NCBI GenBank assembly: GCA_026018925.1
Contig: JAKSZU010000016.1
Location: 56,207,075-56,271,074 of the forward strand
Direction of reading: 5' to 3'
Source: Tupaia tana
Taxonomy: Eukaryota > Chordata > Mammalia > Scandentia > Tupaiidae
DNA length: 64,000 nucleotides
This document shows, piece by piece, positions 40,736 to 52,438 of this stretch. Within the stretch, counting starts at the first letter, position 1. Every line of letters begins with the position of its first letter. A program made the translations under genes and the position numbers. The notes beneath the pieces are model-generated. The model saw only the letters and a program-made list of their open reading frames with translations, did no database searches and was not told where the DNA came from.

Positions 40736-42705
40736 GCTGAGGTAGGGCTAGGAGCTGGCCATTTTGAGCCAATAGCCTTACAGAGAAGAGAGACTTGCCA
40801 GCCCCATTTTATAAATTTAGTCTTTGTTTTCATTCATTGGTTAGGAATACTATTGTGGGGATGATATACAAGGCAAGTGCCTGAGGCTGAGATGGCACAA
40901 AGCATGGTGGTACCTTGGGGTTGCTTTATGATCAAACTCCCCTGTAGCATAATCTCTAATTAAAACAACAGTCACCTTCACCAAAAACTAATCATCTTTG
41001 TTAAGGGTGGAGATTAGACTAAGGGGGGGGGGGGGATTGTCTTTGGAAAAAAAACAAAACAAAACAAAAACCCAAAAAACCTTACCAATACATTACTTTC
41101 TTTGCTGTAAGAATTGTACTGCTGAACTTAATAATGGCAAGAATTCTCACTCTAACTCAGCCTTTCTTTTATTTGATGTTATGAGTCTGACGTTACTGTT
41201 GTTTGTCCTGGGAATACTTGGTGTGTTACAAAGAGCAGCATTATGATAGCCATGGGAAAGCCTTGCTAATTATATTGTGCTCCTGTTCCTTGTCTATCTC
41301 TCTTGGTTGTTATTTCTAATTTATTTTTTTTTATGAGATGAATGCTTTGGGTAGAGTAGATCCTGAGAAATGAGTCTAAGGGTTTTCCGTTAGTGTGGAT
41401 GGACAGTTTGGTCTTATGGGGATGAGGAAATAAACCACTGAGTTTCTTGTGGCTGGAGTTGTAGGAGCTACAATTGGGAGAGTGAAGACCAGGGATTACA
41501 GAGATGCTGAACTGCAAACCTGAATGGTTTCCTATTTTGCTAAAGGTTGCCTCTAGATGCCATGCACCTTCATGATTTAACCCAGCCTTACACACAGGAA
41601 CCACACTTCTGTCCTTGCCCAGCCACCTACTTTTTGCTCTTCAGAAGTCATGGAACACAGGAGAAACATTGGCATTAGGAGTGTGACTGGTAACTGTAGG
41701 TAGTAAAGTGACCACTTGCACGGTTGAGACCCACCCTGTGCAATGTGCTGGTGAAGTGATCTGGTTTCTATAGTCAGGATGCCAAGTATGGGGGAGAAGG
41801 AAGTGACAGTCATTTACAGTGTCATGTTTAGTCTTTTGCAGATGTGCTTACAGTTTTAACAAAGGCGGAGAAGAAATTACAGGGTGGGGAAAAAGTGCCT
41901 GCAGACAGCCTGCTAAAGCCTAGGAAGGAGGAAACTAGCATTTGTGTATTTTGGGAATGCTAAGCCCTTGCTTACATATCAGCAAGCAAAATATTGGCAT
42001 TCACTTCTGACTTGAGGAAGGCATCTCTGAAGTCAATAGAAGGAAATGCCTAAACGTAAGCCTTACTCACAAAGAAAAGCGAGCTGTGGAAATGCTCAGG
42101 ATTATCGCATAAAAGCCTTTTGTGTATTTGAAGCCTCTAATGAAATCAGCCTTGTTCTCCAGGCCAGACAGCCTTGGTTGTTCTTTCTTTCTGCATTTTA
42201 TCTTTTCTCATCTCTTTTATGTTTTTGTCATCTTTTCCTATTTCTTCACATTGAATAATAGCAGTAAAAATTGGACTTTGAGCCTAAATGCTTGGGTGAC
42301 TTGCTAGTAACTACTAGTTTTGATTAGGAATCAGTGGATGCCTAGTAATACTATTGATGACGACCATAACTGAATCTTCTGACATGTCTAGCATCATTCT
42401 CTACTCCTTTTATCTGTGCCTAGTGTTGGTGCCTGGAATATGGTGGCATATAGAGTAAACGTCTGTGGAGTAAGTGAATAGAGATATCACTTATTTTTTT
42501 CCCTTAGAAGTTAATATTTGTTGTAGGACAATTAAATTAAAACAAAGTCAGTTTTTGTTTCATATTATAAACACTAAAATCATAGGAAAAATTGGCTTGA
42601 ATTTGCCACAGTATACTGTGGCTTGTACAGAGTCTTTCCTGGAGAAGAAAACTCCCTTCCCTCTCCATTAGTCCCTTCCTCCCTCCTTTGCTTTGTCCCT
42701 CCCTT
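40736..42705. other. Non-coding, unassigned sequence
   Basis: It holds a 13-base G run (41023-41035) followed by an AAAAC-rich tract to 41082. Otherwise no gene or clear repeat. SINE-free. Confidence 0.4.
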
Positions 42706-42900
42706 CTCACTCATTTATTGATTCATTCAGTAAATGCTTTTTCAGCCTTTTCTATGAGGCAAGGCACTCTTTTAAGTGCTGGGGATGTTGTTATTAAAAG
42801 AATAAAATCCCTTTTCTCCTGAAGTTCATACTTCAGTGGATTAGGAGACATGATTGACCAGAAGAATTTCTGTTTCCCTGTGGACACAAGGGAGACAGAA
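42706..42900 (-). repeat. L2 3' end, antisense
   Basis: 'CTCATTTATTGATTCATTCAGTAAATGC', 'ATGAGGCAAGGCACTC', 'AAGTGCTGGGGATG', 'CTCCTGAAGTTCATACTTCAGTGG' match antisense L2. Confidence 0.75.
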
Positions 42901-43095
42901 AAGTGAGGTCGGTGATTTTATAGGTGATAGAGGAAATGATTGTTCCTCTTGAGGGACCTGCTGGCAAGATGATGCTGTGATTTTACTTCCCTTTTTATTT
43001 ATGTGGCCACCTGAGTCCCTATGTAACATTGTACCTGATGTGTAAGATTCCGTTTGGGCAGGGTTTGGTAAGTTATCATTTATATCTCATTTCTT

Positions 43096-43363
43096 TCTTT
43101 CTTTTATTATTATTATTATTTTTGGAGAGGTTTTTGCTATAGGGCTCGTGCGCTCGCTAGACAGACAGAGAGAGAAAGTGAGAAATCACCCCTCAGGGGG
43201 GATGGCCACGCCGCAATCCCTTCTCCTCCGTTCTCCTCTCGGGATCTTGGGTATGCATGAACACATGCCCGGCGTGAGTTTTAAGCCACCGGGTCCGGGA
43301 CTTGAACCGCGGTCAACTACATGGGAGTCCAGCGACATAGCCATCACACTAACTGCTGGTCCC
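43096..43363 (-). mobile_element. Young Tu-III-like SINE
   Basis: Antisense copy with a (TTA)n tail. It is flanked by TATATCTCATTTCTT (43081-43095) and TATATCTCGTTTCTT (43364-43378), one mismatch in 15. The CT-rich stretch is shorter than usual. Confidence 0.95.
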
Positions 43364-43378
43364 TATATCTCGTTTCTT

Positions 43379-43789
43379 GAAATTAGATGAGATCTTTCTC
43401 ATTTATATGGGTAATATATGGTGTGTCTCTGCTGAATATCTGTTTTCTATGTTGACATAGCGGTGTACATTGTTGCTCTAGTGTGTTTCATTTAACATAC
43501 CATTATCTAGGAATCGGTGGCTTTCTTTTTTATTCCCTACCTCCTTTATCATACTATTTACCTCTGGATTATTAAAAAGCGGCTAAATTAATGTTCTTAA
43601 ATTACCTTCCTCACCAATACTTAAACATAGATTTCAACAGTTTTAACCCAGAGTGTACATATTGGCTGTATGAACCTGAAATCTGTGATATTCATTCATT
43701 CATTCAGCTACATGTTTCCTTTCTGCGGATTTCACAATCTAATAAGAACTCTTTCTCTAAAATACAAAAACCAAAGTTACAGTTTCTGG
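43379..43789. other. Non-coding, unassigned sequence
   Basis: AT-rich, no gene or repeat recognised. Confidence 0.4.
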
Positions 43790-43960
43790 GGTAAGCATTT
43801 CACTATCTAAACAGCAGTGAGCATTCAGAAAATAGAGGTAACTAGGTCAGTCTGGGGCTTATGGAGGAAGTCTTCACAGAGGAGGTGATCTTTGTTCTGG
43901 TTCTTGAAGGGTGGAGATGTGTTGCCTCCTAGGGACCAGCTCAGAGATAGTTAGAATGAA
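43790..43960 (-). repeat. Probable L2 fragment, antisense
   Basis: 'GGAGGAAGTCTTCACAGAGGAGGTGATCTTTGTTCTGG' and 'CTTGAAGGGTGGAGATG' match the antisense L2 block (…GAGGAGGTGACATTTGAGC…). Confidence 0.65.
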
Positions 43961-44540
43961 TTAGTTCTGCTGTAGCCACTGCAGTGCCGAACCTGAGTTT
44001 TGCTTCCTCTCTGAACTAGACTTAGAAATGATGGTCTCATTGCTAATACAATTACAGCCTTGGTGATTTTTGTTTTCTTGTGTTTTGTTTTAGAGACACT
44101 GAAGCAGTTAGCATATAAACGAGGTTGTCCCCAGGACCTTTGTTTCATTTGTTGTTACTGTTGTTCATCAATAGGTTTAGATGAATAGGTTTTCCGTATT
44201 CATAGTGTTACATTCCAGCATTTTGGATGGGTCCCTTCATTGCATCATTAACTTAGGGTAGTTGTTATTGATCAAATCAGGGGTGAGCTGTAGGGTACTT
44301 CCCAGTTCCCCTTTTCATATAATCTGGAGTAAACATTACTATATCTATGTTACCACCTCATTTGGTTCTCATTTTAGAACCCTTTGATTGGCCAGCCTAT
44401 CTTCCAGTGAAAATGTACCATGGAAGCCAAGAACAAAAGGTTTCTTTTAAGAGTTGAGAAAAGTTCATTGACATATTTATTTCGTGTTGAAAGCCCCATT
44501 GAATTTTTAGTCCTCCCTGTTGTCCTTAAAAATTGCCTTT
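43961..44540. other. Non-coding, unassigned sequence
   Basis: No gene or repeat recognised. Confidence 0.4.
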
Positions 44541-44672
44541 ACTCAGTCTCTGTGGTGCATAGATAACGCAAGTGCCCTGCAGTGCTGGAAGCCATATGAC
44601 TTCACTGTGGGTTCAAATCTCTAGTTGTCCTGGAGACCAAGTTCCCCAAGAACTTAGACAGCTGGGAAAAAG
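44541..44672 (+). mobile_element. Possible tRNA-like SINE relic
   Basis: 'TCTGTGGTGCATAGATAACGC' (box A-like) and 'CACTGTGGGTTCAAATCTC' (box B-like) lie about 60 bases apart, followed by 'AGACAGCTGGGAAAAAGG'. This may be a member of the second SINE family, but it is too diverged to be sure. Confidence 0.35.
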
Positions 44673-44989
44673 GAATCTTAACATGATGACATTTTATTAA
44701 ATATTAAGGTTGTGAAGATTTCATGTATTTCCCTCTCTTTTAGCTCTTCTGAGTTTCCTCAGGAAAGAGTTGTCTGTTGGAAATAGGCTTTTCTGCTTTG
44801 TGGGTCTTCAAGTAAGATGATTCATCAGCAACTTTATAGTCTAATACAGAAAATGGGCATAATAACCCAACAACTCTCTCTCTTCATTACTAATGTCTAG
44901 AGCTAGAAACTGACTTTTCTTTATATTGGGCAAAACATTAGAAAAAAAGAAAAAGATAGCTGTGGGTGAGGATGATAATAATTATGATG
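44673..44989. other. Non-coding, unassigned sequence
   Basis: No gene or repeat recognised. Confidence 0.4.
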
Positions 44990-45190
44990 ACAGGAACATT
45001 TAGTGTGTAATAAACACCTTACAAATATTTACTTATTTCATCCACATGACAATCCTGTGAAGTATAGGTACTATTATTTTCTCCTTTTAGTTGATAGGAG
45101 AACTGAGCCACAGAGAGGTTAATTTGCATGGGGTTAAACAGCCCTCTGCCTTGGCAACCATATGCACTTAATTGCTATGCTATACTAACT
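44990..45190 (-). repeat. MIR fragment, antisense
   Basis: 'TTACTTATTTCATCCACATGACAATCCTGTGAAGTATAGGTACTATTAT' and 'GAACTGAGCCACAGAGAGGTTAATTTGC' are classic antisense MIR. Confidence 0.85.
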
Positions 45191-46105
45191 ACTTCATGAG
45201 ACAACTGGGCAAAATGCCTCGACATTTTGGGACTACGGCCTCGAACAGCTGGCTATCAACTTTACTGCAGAATATTGTGCATTGGGGAGTCTGATTTTCT
45301 TAGCACCCATAAACAGGAGTTTTTTGGACTGAGACCCTTTTTAGTGACTCACATATAAACAAGGCTTACAGATTCTTCATTTTGCTCTCTCCACCTCCCC
45401 CAAATATTAAGGACTCACCTCAGAAGATAGAAAACCTTTTAGAAGCTGAACCTGACTAAGTCTTCATGTCTTCAGTTTTTGCTGTCCTTAAGGATTCAAT
45501 TGTTTTTCTGTCCTTGAGGAGATTCCATGCAAATAGAGGTTTTTAATTTCTACATACATTCTTCTTGTTTTTGCCTAATAGATGAAAAGAAAAAAACATG
45601 TTTTAAATAGTAAGATAAAAATGAAAACGACTTCTTCCTTCATGAACTTGCTAAATACTCTTCGATTGTATTATATGAACTCAAACAATAAAGACCTGGC
45701 CAAAATTGAAGCATCATGCCCTATGAGAAACACAGCTATACTAAAACTAGACTTTCAGAAAGTGTCATTAGGTATGACTTGTAAAATGAAGATTTGCTTT
45801 ATGATGAAAACAGATAACCATAATTCCAGACTATAGAGAGCACTCTCCCTCCAAACTATATTTAAACTGCTTATTTACAGATCACTGTTTTTTGGAGGGG
45901 CCAAAGAAGGCAGAGAAATCTAAACCCTACAGGTAAAGGGCTGCTACCTATTCAAAATTATTATAAGTGACAGTAAAGCATCCTCTGAGTCATTTTATGT
46001 AAGTAAGAAAATAGGCTTTGAGATTCAAAACCTTAGTTTACAAGTTTCTAGTTGTTTGGCTTAATATGAAGGGTACTTAATCAGAGAAAATGGTTCTAAA
46101 TAGAT
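45191..46105. other. Non-coding sequence with a MIR-like stretch
   Basis: Bases 45965-46085 resemble sense MIR. An 84-codon ORF (45582-45836) follows an acceptor-like TTTTTGCCTAATAG, but its protein resembles nothing known and the region is AT-rich. I do not call it a gene. Confidence 0.4.
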
Positions 46106-46340
46106 GCTATGGCCAGCCAGCAGACGGTGTGGAGGCCCATGTGGCTAACTACATGGTCTGAGTCCCAGATCTGGCAACTTGAAAAACAGGCAGGTGTATG
46201 TGCATGTGTGCCCAGAATCCTGAGAGGAGAATGTAGGAGATGTGATTGCAGCATGGCCATCCTTCTGAGGGAGTGATTTCTAAATTTCTTTCTCTTTCTT
46301 TGTCTTTCTCTGGTGCACATACAAAACTTAAAAAAAAAAT
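46106..46340 (+). mobile_element. Older copy of the main SINE
   Basis: Head GGCCAGCCAGCAGACGGTG, 'GTCTGAGTCCCAGATCTGG', 'GTGTGCCCAGAATCCTGAGAGGAGAATG', 'GCAGCATGGCCATCC', CT stretch, then an A-rich tail. + strand. Confidence 0.85.
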
Positions 46341-47040
46341 CCTATGACATAAATTTTCCTAGGGGTCTGCTAACTTCTTATTTCATCTTGGCTAATTGCT
46401 GATACAATGTTGAGAGTTGCTTTTTCTGTTCTGCTTTGCCGCCTTGTCTCTGGCCTACTGGAGTCAATGGGCAAAAAAATTCTTTAACTTGCTAGTCTAA
46501 TAAATGTGTACTTCATCTACCTGAAGACGCTGCTGTACTCACAATTTGTTGCCCTCCTCTGAGAGAAACACCCAGATCTGGTGTTTAGCCTGGATTTACT
46601 GGATAAAGAGAACTCTCTAGGTAACCTCCACCAACCTTGTCGGGAAACATGCCTGGCCTGGATGCTGTGGTTGTGACTGGAATCAAAATATACTGTTCAT
46701 TCTTAAGGCGGTGACTGGCTGTGAGGGACACCAGTGTCTTTCTTGTTTTCATTGTTTATTGATTTACTGAGTTAGAATGCCCTTCCTTTGGTGTTAGTTT
46801 AAATATTTCAGTTGTTATTCACTTTTTGAGATTGTGTTTGTGATTTGGGTTTTCTTGATCTAGAGTTAGAGGGTCAGGGTCTAAGGGGAAGATAGAATTG
46901 TTTACAGATGATGTGGAGGGGCATGAGTTTGAAATCAAATACATTAAGGTATGTAGGACTCCTCTGAATATTAAGAAAATTCCTAAACCCTTAATTAATA
47001 AAAAAAAAAAAACCCTTTGTTCTTACAGTAGGGAATTCAG
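46341..47040. other. Non-coding, unassigned sequence
   Basis: No gene or clear repeat. SINE-free. Confidence 0.4.
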
Positions 47041-47215
47041 ATGGGTGAGCTAATAACTGGACTCAGCACCAGGAGTTGTGGGTTCAGTTTCTAACACAGA
47101 CTAATATTTTGGGTGTACCTGTGCTGCTTCCACTGGAGCTTTACCAACTCTGTGCAGTATATATATTTTGGCTGCATGTTGGATCTTTAATAAGCGATAA
47201 ATAGAGTTTTAAAAA
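47041..47215 (+). mobile_element. Possible tRNA-like SINE relic
   Basis: 'GGGTGAGCTAATAACTGGACTC' and box B-like 'TTGTGGGTTCAGTTTC' precede a CT-poor body and a tail-like AATAAGCGATAAATAG. Resemblance to the second SINE family is weak. Confidence 0.35.
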
Positions 47216-47217
47216 AT

Positions 47218-47345
47218 TTATTCACATTTATTGACTACCTGCTGTGTGCCAGGCACTGTTCTTGGTCTTAGAGTTCTAGTGGTTTATAAGATAAACAAAA
47301 TTCCTTGCCTCCTGGAGTCAGCATTCTAGTAGGCTGTTAAATCAC
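47218..47345 (-). repeat. L2 3' end, antisense
   Basis: 'ATTTATTGACTACCTGCTGTGTGCCAGGCACTGTTCTTGG' and 'TTCCTTGCCTCCTGGAGTCAGCATTCTAGTAGG' are typical antisense L2. Confidence 0.85.
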
Positions 47346-48754
47346 TGTTCACTATTTGAGGGGATCACAGTTTCAGCTGTTGCAGGCTGTGGCAGACTGG
47401 CCCAGGTTGAGGGAAGGGACTGGGATTCAAGTTCTAGTTACTTTTCCTAGGCCTCTGGGCCATAAAATAAAGGAATTGGGTCATATCTAATTAACTATAG
47501 GGCCCTTTTCAGATATGCCTGAGTTCAACCTAGCTCCTTTAATCTTAGCCAAATTTCTAGGTAATTTAGTCATAGTGACATGTGTTTGCATATTGACTTA
47601 AAGAACCAGTTGTACTGAGAAGGGTAATTATTTCTGGAGATTTGATACTTACATATGATTATGCAGTTTTTAAAAGAAATATAGTGACTTTACAGATCTT
47701 CCTAATCAGTTCCAAGACATTTTCATTCTCACTACAGTGAATGTCCAGGGCAGCATTTCTTCTATGAGGTCTTATGACACACAGACTACTGGCAGTAAAC
47801 TTACTGTTGAGGGTACAGTGAACAAGATCTGACTTACAAAATAATGTCACAAGAATGCTATGAGATATAATTTTTTTTTAAAAATCACATGAAAACTGTA
47901 TCCTTTCCAAGATTTTAAAAAGGAAAGGAATAACAATGATGAAGTCTTTATTTATTATGGAAGCATATACCTATATCAACTTTTTGAGTTTTCTTTGGGT
48001 CTTGTGAAATAGGTTGCAGGTGAGGATAGTTGCTTATTTTTACATGCTCCTTAGAAACAGTCAATATTATATAGGAAATATATTTTTGTTTTCATGAAAT
48101 CATAATATAGAGCTCATTCCACCATGAATCTCCATCATAAAGCGCAGGGATACAAGCCTGTTAATCAAGGGAAATACAGGAAGTGAGAAATGAAACACAG
48201 TTTTTTTTTTTTTTTTTAATTTTCACACCTCTAAATGAGTGAGTGCAGAGGATGAACCTAAAAATAATAATACCACCTTATACTTGCATCACACCTTTTA
48301 ATAAGGCAGTTTAAAAATATTTAGGGTGCACCCTCCTGAAGAGGCTTTAACTGCCTTAGCACAGCTCAGTAGTATATCAGTGTGATGCCTCTGCTGAGCA
48401 GAAAAGCTGGGAGGAAGGTGCTTGGGGCCTGGGAGATACTATCACTCAGTGATATGTTGAGGATGATTGGGTAGAGGCCCTTCTGATCTTGGTAATCTCA
48501 TTTTTCTCTCAAATGTATGTTGTGGGTATAGAAGCCAGAGTTGGTGTAATTTGTGTCTTTATGTATGCCTGAACTTGTAAGAACAGGTACATAAAGGATC
48601 CTTGGTTTATCAAACATGGTAATACTGTCTACTCATCCTCCTAGGTCTATTTGAAATGTCTCTATCTTTATTTTTCTTTCCTGACCACTTCCAACTGACT
48701 TCCATCTCTTTCCATTATATTTTGGGCAGATCTGTTGGAGACTGAATTTTTTTT
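47346..48754. other. Non-coding, unassigned sequence
   Basis: A T tract occurs at 48201-48218. No gene or clear repeat otherwise. Confidence 0.4.
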
Positions 48755-49105
48755 ATCCCAGATCAACCACATTGATGTTTGGACTTAGGCAGGCTCTGTG
48801 TCTTCATTTCCTCATTTGTAGGGACTCAGGTAATCACCTCATAAGATCTTTGTCATATGAGTTAGTGTATGTGATGCTGTGCTTAGAACAGTGTCAGGTA
48901 TGTGCTGCTGTTTTGTTGACATTATTATTTCCCCTTCCCCTTGGTACATAATGTAGTTCTTGTTCTGGTTTGTTATACTGACATATTTAGCTATCTTCCT
49001 AAAATTGTGATGGATTCCTCTGGATCTGAGAGTCCTTGTTACACCTAGCATAATGCTTTGAATGTGGTAGGTACCCAGTGAGCATCTTAGATTGAGTTAA
49101 TACAG
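48755..49105 (+). repeat. MIR fragment followed by an L2 3' end
   Basis: MIR: 'TTGGACTTAGGCAGG', 'TCTTCATTTCCTCATTTGTAGGG', 'GTGATGCTGTGCTTAGAACAGTGTCAGG'. L2 from about 48960: 'CTAGCATAATGCTTTGAATGTGGTAGGTACCCAGTGAGC'. Both are in sense orientation. Confidence 0.65.
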
Positions 49106-50424
49106 AATTATGTTAACAATTCAAAGCAGGGTATATTCTCATTCTGACTTTAAAGGGCCTTGAAGTTGCATAGAGGCTGGCCTCAATTGTTTCTTAACTG
49201 CTGACGCTACTGCACTAAGCATGCTTGTCCATGGTCACCCACTGGATGGCCTGATAAGAAGGCCAGTCACTCAAGGCTGTGAACTTCATCCCATTCTTGC
49301 TGATATCACCATCATAAATGAGATGGGTTCTGATAATTTGCTGAGCAATTTAGGCTAGGTTAATAGTGGCCAGTTATTTCCTGAAGTGCCATGAAGTGTC
49401 AGGGACACAATTTATGTAATGTAGGACTCTGCTAGCTGGGATGATCACTGGATACCCAACTGTGCTCTGGAATTATGAACACTAGCCGGAGGAGCTGCTT
49501 TTGTTCCAGGTAGTTTTGTTTTATACCGTCAAGGGTTTTCGGCAGTGAGTGGAGAGGTATAGAGTAGAACAGGCTGGTTGTGGACTTTACCTCAGGAGTT
49601 CTTGGAGACACCGACAAGGGACATTTTGGCTGACAACTGAATTCAAAGTACCAAATTAAAATATAAAAGTGATGTGTGTAGGGAGGGACACATAAAAAGA
49701 AATGGTACTTGGCACTCCAGCCAGGTTAGGAGATCTGTATTTTCTAAGGTAGGAATGACTTCAGCATGCAGAAAAATACACTTTACTTATCAGGCAAATC
49801 CTATTCATACTAACAAGATTGTCACTAGCATGAGAAGTATGTGGTTATGGACAGCCAGTATCAGCTGATGAGCTCTTGATGCTGGGCTATGGAGGCAGAA
49901 CAAACTTCCCCTTGAGTCTAAGCATGCCCAGGAAAGGAAAAATGTTTTGACCCAAAAACTTGTAGCTTTAAGGCCTGGTATCTACATTTGGGCCTGTGTA
50001 ACCAGGCCAAGGAGGGATGATTGATTTGTTGTCCCCTTCCAGGCTTTGTAGCCTGAACAGTCTTTTTCTCTTTGTGTCCAGGCTGCCCATGCAAGTATAT
50101 TAATAACACCTCTGAGAATTTTGAAGAATTTCCCAGAGGAATCCAGAGAGAATAGAAAGACCTTTTTGATAATTAAGAATGTAACCTTATCTCTTGATCT
50201 GTTGCCTCCTCCTCTCCCCCTCCCCCATGAAAGGGGCAAGAAAGGGAGAGGAAGAGAGAGAAAGAAATAGCTAGGTCTTCATTCCAGTGCTCTTTTATTA
50301 TTATAATTGTTAAGTTACATATAGTAGCTGTAAAAAATTTATAGGATACATGTAGTTTTTTGAACTATGCATACATTGTTTACTAATCAAATTAGGGCAA
50401 TGAACATATGTACCAGAGTTTTTT
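49106..50424. other. Non-coding sequence with a possible decayed retrocopy
   Basis: On the minus strand, 49340-49195 can be read as about 45 codons without a stop, ending ...WVTMDKHA-stop, and an upstream frame at 49617-49432 is open for 61 codons. I do not recognise either protein, no poly(A) tail is visible and a stop separates them. No gene is called. Confidence 0.3.
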
Positions 50425-50672
50425 TTTTGTTTTGTTTTTTAACTGTGGAGTGTGATAGACAAAGAGAGAGAGAGGGAGAGGGAAAGAGCACCACCCCTAT
50501 TGGGGTGGTCATAGCACAGTCTCTTTTTCATTTCTCTGTCCTGTTGAGATTTCAGACATGGACTCACATGTGCCTGATGTGTTTTTCAAGCCACTGGGGC
50601 CAGGATTTGAACCATGGTTGGCCATTTGGGATCCAGCCTCCTTAAGTACATGGCCATGTAGTCAGCATGAGA
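50425..50672 (-). mobile_element. Older copy of the main SINE
   Basis: GA-rich stretch, 'CACCACCCCTATTGGGGTGG', 'TTTTTCAAGCCACTGGGGCCAGGATTTGAACCATGG', 'TTGGCCATTTGGGATCCAGCC' in antisense order. First of three antisense SINEs in a row. Confidence 0.8.
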
Positions 50673-50679
50673 TATATGT

Positions 50680-50928
50680 ATTTTTAAAGTTTATTTTTTC
50701 ATTTCTTCCAAGAGAGAGACAGAGATAGCCAGATAGTACCCCCAGCAGGGTCTTATGCTACAGTTTACCCTCAACTTCCAGTCAGTTTTGGACCATGGGT
50801 AAATTGACTGGCATTCTCAAGGAGGACTCTGGACTTGAGCCAGGAATCTTGCCATTTGAGAGTGCCTTGCAAAGTGTCATCCTTTGTTCTGTGCCATCAA
50901 TTGGCCCCTGGAGAGTTACTTTCTGACA
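50680..50928 (-). mobile_element. Diverged tRNA-like SINE of a different subtype
   Basis: The minus strand begins GGGGCCAATTGATGGCACAG and has box B-like GGCTCAAGTCCAGAG. It lacks the main family's middle, reading instead 'GAATGCCAGTCAATTTACCC' and 'GACTGGAAGTTGAGGGTAAAC', then '…CTGCTGGGGGTACTATC', a CT-rich stretch and an A-rich end. Head and tail are family-like but the body is its own. Confidence 0.55.
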
Positions 50929-50929
50929 G

Positions 50930-51095
50930 AGGCTCACCATTTCACGATTCTTCTGTTCCAGCCTCCCAGTTAGCTAGGATTACAGCCTCTCACTACCAAG
51001 ACTGATCTGCTTAGGTTGGTCTAGGAACCAAACCTGGGCCTCCTATGCAGCCCCAGCCTTGAGCAGTGGTGCAGCTTGCACCACCGCAGTTGGGC
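50930..51095 (-). mobile_element. Composite tRNA/7SL SINE, antisense, truncated
   Basis: The minus strand reads '…GGGGCTGCATAGGAGGCCCAGGTTTGG', as in the heads at 9796 and 28018, then 7SL-like 'GAGAGGCTGTAATCCTAGCTAACTGGGAGGCTG'. The far 7SL part is missing. Confidence 0.65.
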
Positions 51096-51187
51096 ATTGC
51101 TCTGTATATTTTACTATGGTTTCTGCTTAGGTTAGTGCTGATATTTGTGTTATTTTTTTCTCTACCCTCTCATTCCTAGTGCACCCG

Positions 51188-51202
51188 CCCCCCCCCCCCC
51201 CC
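51188..51202. repeat. Poly(C) tract
   Basis: Fifteen uninterrupted C. Confidence 0.95.
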
Positions 51203-51297
51203 ACTCCTGAATTTCAATGATTAGTCTTTGTGTGGAAAAAAATTGGGTTGTAACAAATTTTGAGTTGTGTTTATGCAATTAAAAAGCTAGATTTAAA

Positions 51298-51298
<1 letters not shown>

Positions 51299-51330
<32 letters not shown>
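51299..51330. repeat. (TG)n microsatellite
   Basis: About 15 uninterrupted TG units. Confidence 0.95.
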
Positions 51331-51332
<2 letters not shown>

Positions 51333-51339
51333 AAATTTT

Positions 51340-51940
51340 AAAAATCATGGTAAAATATATATAACATAAAATTTGCTAGCTTAGCCATTTTAAGTGTACA
51401 GTTTAGTAGTCTTAACTACATTGACATCATTGTGCAACCAATCTCCAGAACTCTTTATTTTGCAGAACTAAACATTAAATCCTAACTCTTCATCCTCTTC
51501 TTTCTCTAGCCGCTGGCAACCACCATTCTAGTTTCTGTCTCTGTGAGTGTGATTACTCTTAAGTACCTCATGTAAGTGTAATTATAAAGTATTTATCTTT
51601 TTATGATTGGCCTATTTCATTTAGCATGATGCTTCAAGGTTTGTTAATGTTACAGTATGTGTCAGTATTTACTTTCTTTTTTAAGGCTGAATGATACTCC
51701 ATTGTATGTTTGTATCACAGTTTCTTTATACATTTATCTCTACCTCTTGGCCATTATGGATAATGCTGTTATGGACATGGGTGAGCAAATCTCTCTCTTC
51801 TCTGAGATCTCCCTTTCAGTCCTTTTGATTATATATCTAGAAGTGGAATTGTTAGATCATATGGCATTTTATCTTTTTTTTTGCTTTGAGGAATTACCAT
51901 ACTGTTTTTTATCAGCAACTAGACTTAAAAATAATTTTTA
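51340..51940 (-). repeat. Old L1 3' region, antisense
   Basis: 'GCCATTTTAAGTGTACAGTTTAG', 'CATTGTGCAACCAATCTCCAGAAC', 'GCTGGCAACCACCATTCTAG', 'AGGCTGAATGATACTCCATTGTATG', 'GGCCATTATGGATAATGCTG', 'GAAGTGGAATTGTTAGATCATATGG' are the well-known antisense L1 3' string. Confidence 0.9.
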
Positions 51941-52424
51941 AAAAATTTATTTTATTCATGAAAAAGAAGGCATGGCAATGAATGAGGGAGAGAAAGCAAG
52001 AGCTAGAGAAGGAGAGGGAGGGAAGCATGCCAAGCAGTCAGGACCAGGATAAGGTTCATTTGCGTTTTCTCTTTCAGTGCAGAACTGATAGGGGCCAGGA
52101 TGGGAACTATCAACCCATTACATGTATACTGGCCTGTTTAATCTTTTGGTCCCTTATTTGTAGATGTAATTATTTGTTGATTCCAGAAGATATATTTCCT
52201 TCCAGACCTTAGCCTGTGAGCTGATTAGGAAAGTTTATATTTCTATCATTAGAGGTTCTTTTCATTTTGACACACATACTGTGTTGCCAAGTGTACTTTC
52301 ATTGTTCACATTTTCCAAGACCAGTTTAAATTTCACTATGTGAAACTTTCTCAGATGGTATCCTAGGATAAAGTAATTTTCACCTCTTGTGCTCCATCTA
52401 GAGATTGTTTTCATCACTGTGTGT
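51941..52424. other. Non-coding sequence, possibly a SINE relic inside the L1
   Basis: A GA-rich stretch (51978-52022) follows an AATTTATTTTATTC tail-like string, as expected of an antisense SINE, but its head cannot be recognised. The rest is unassigned. Confidence 0.35.
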
Positions 52425-52438
52425 GAGCCATTGTATTT

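Noticed and set aside
45582..45836. 84-codon ORF preceded by an acceptor-like pyrimidine tract and TAG
   Set aside because: The protein is low-complexity and AT-driven, no donor site or neighbouring exon is visible and no homology is recognised.
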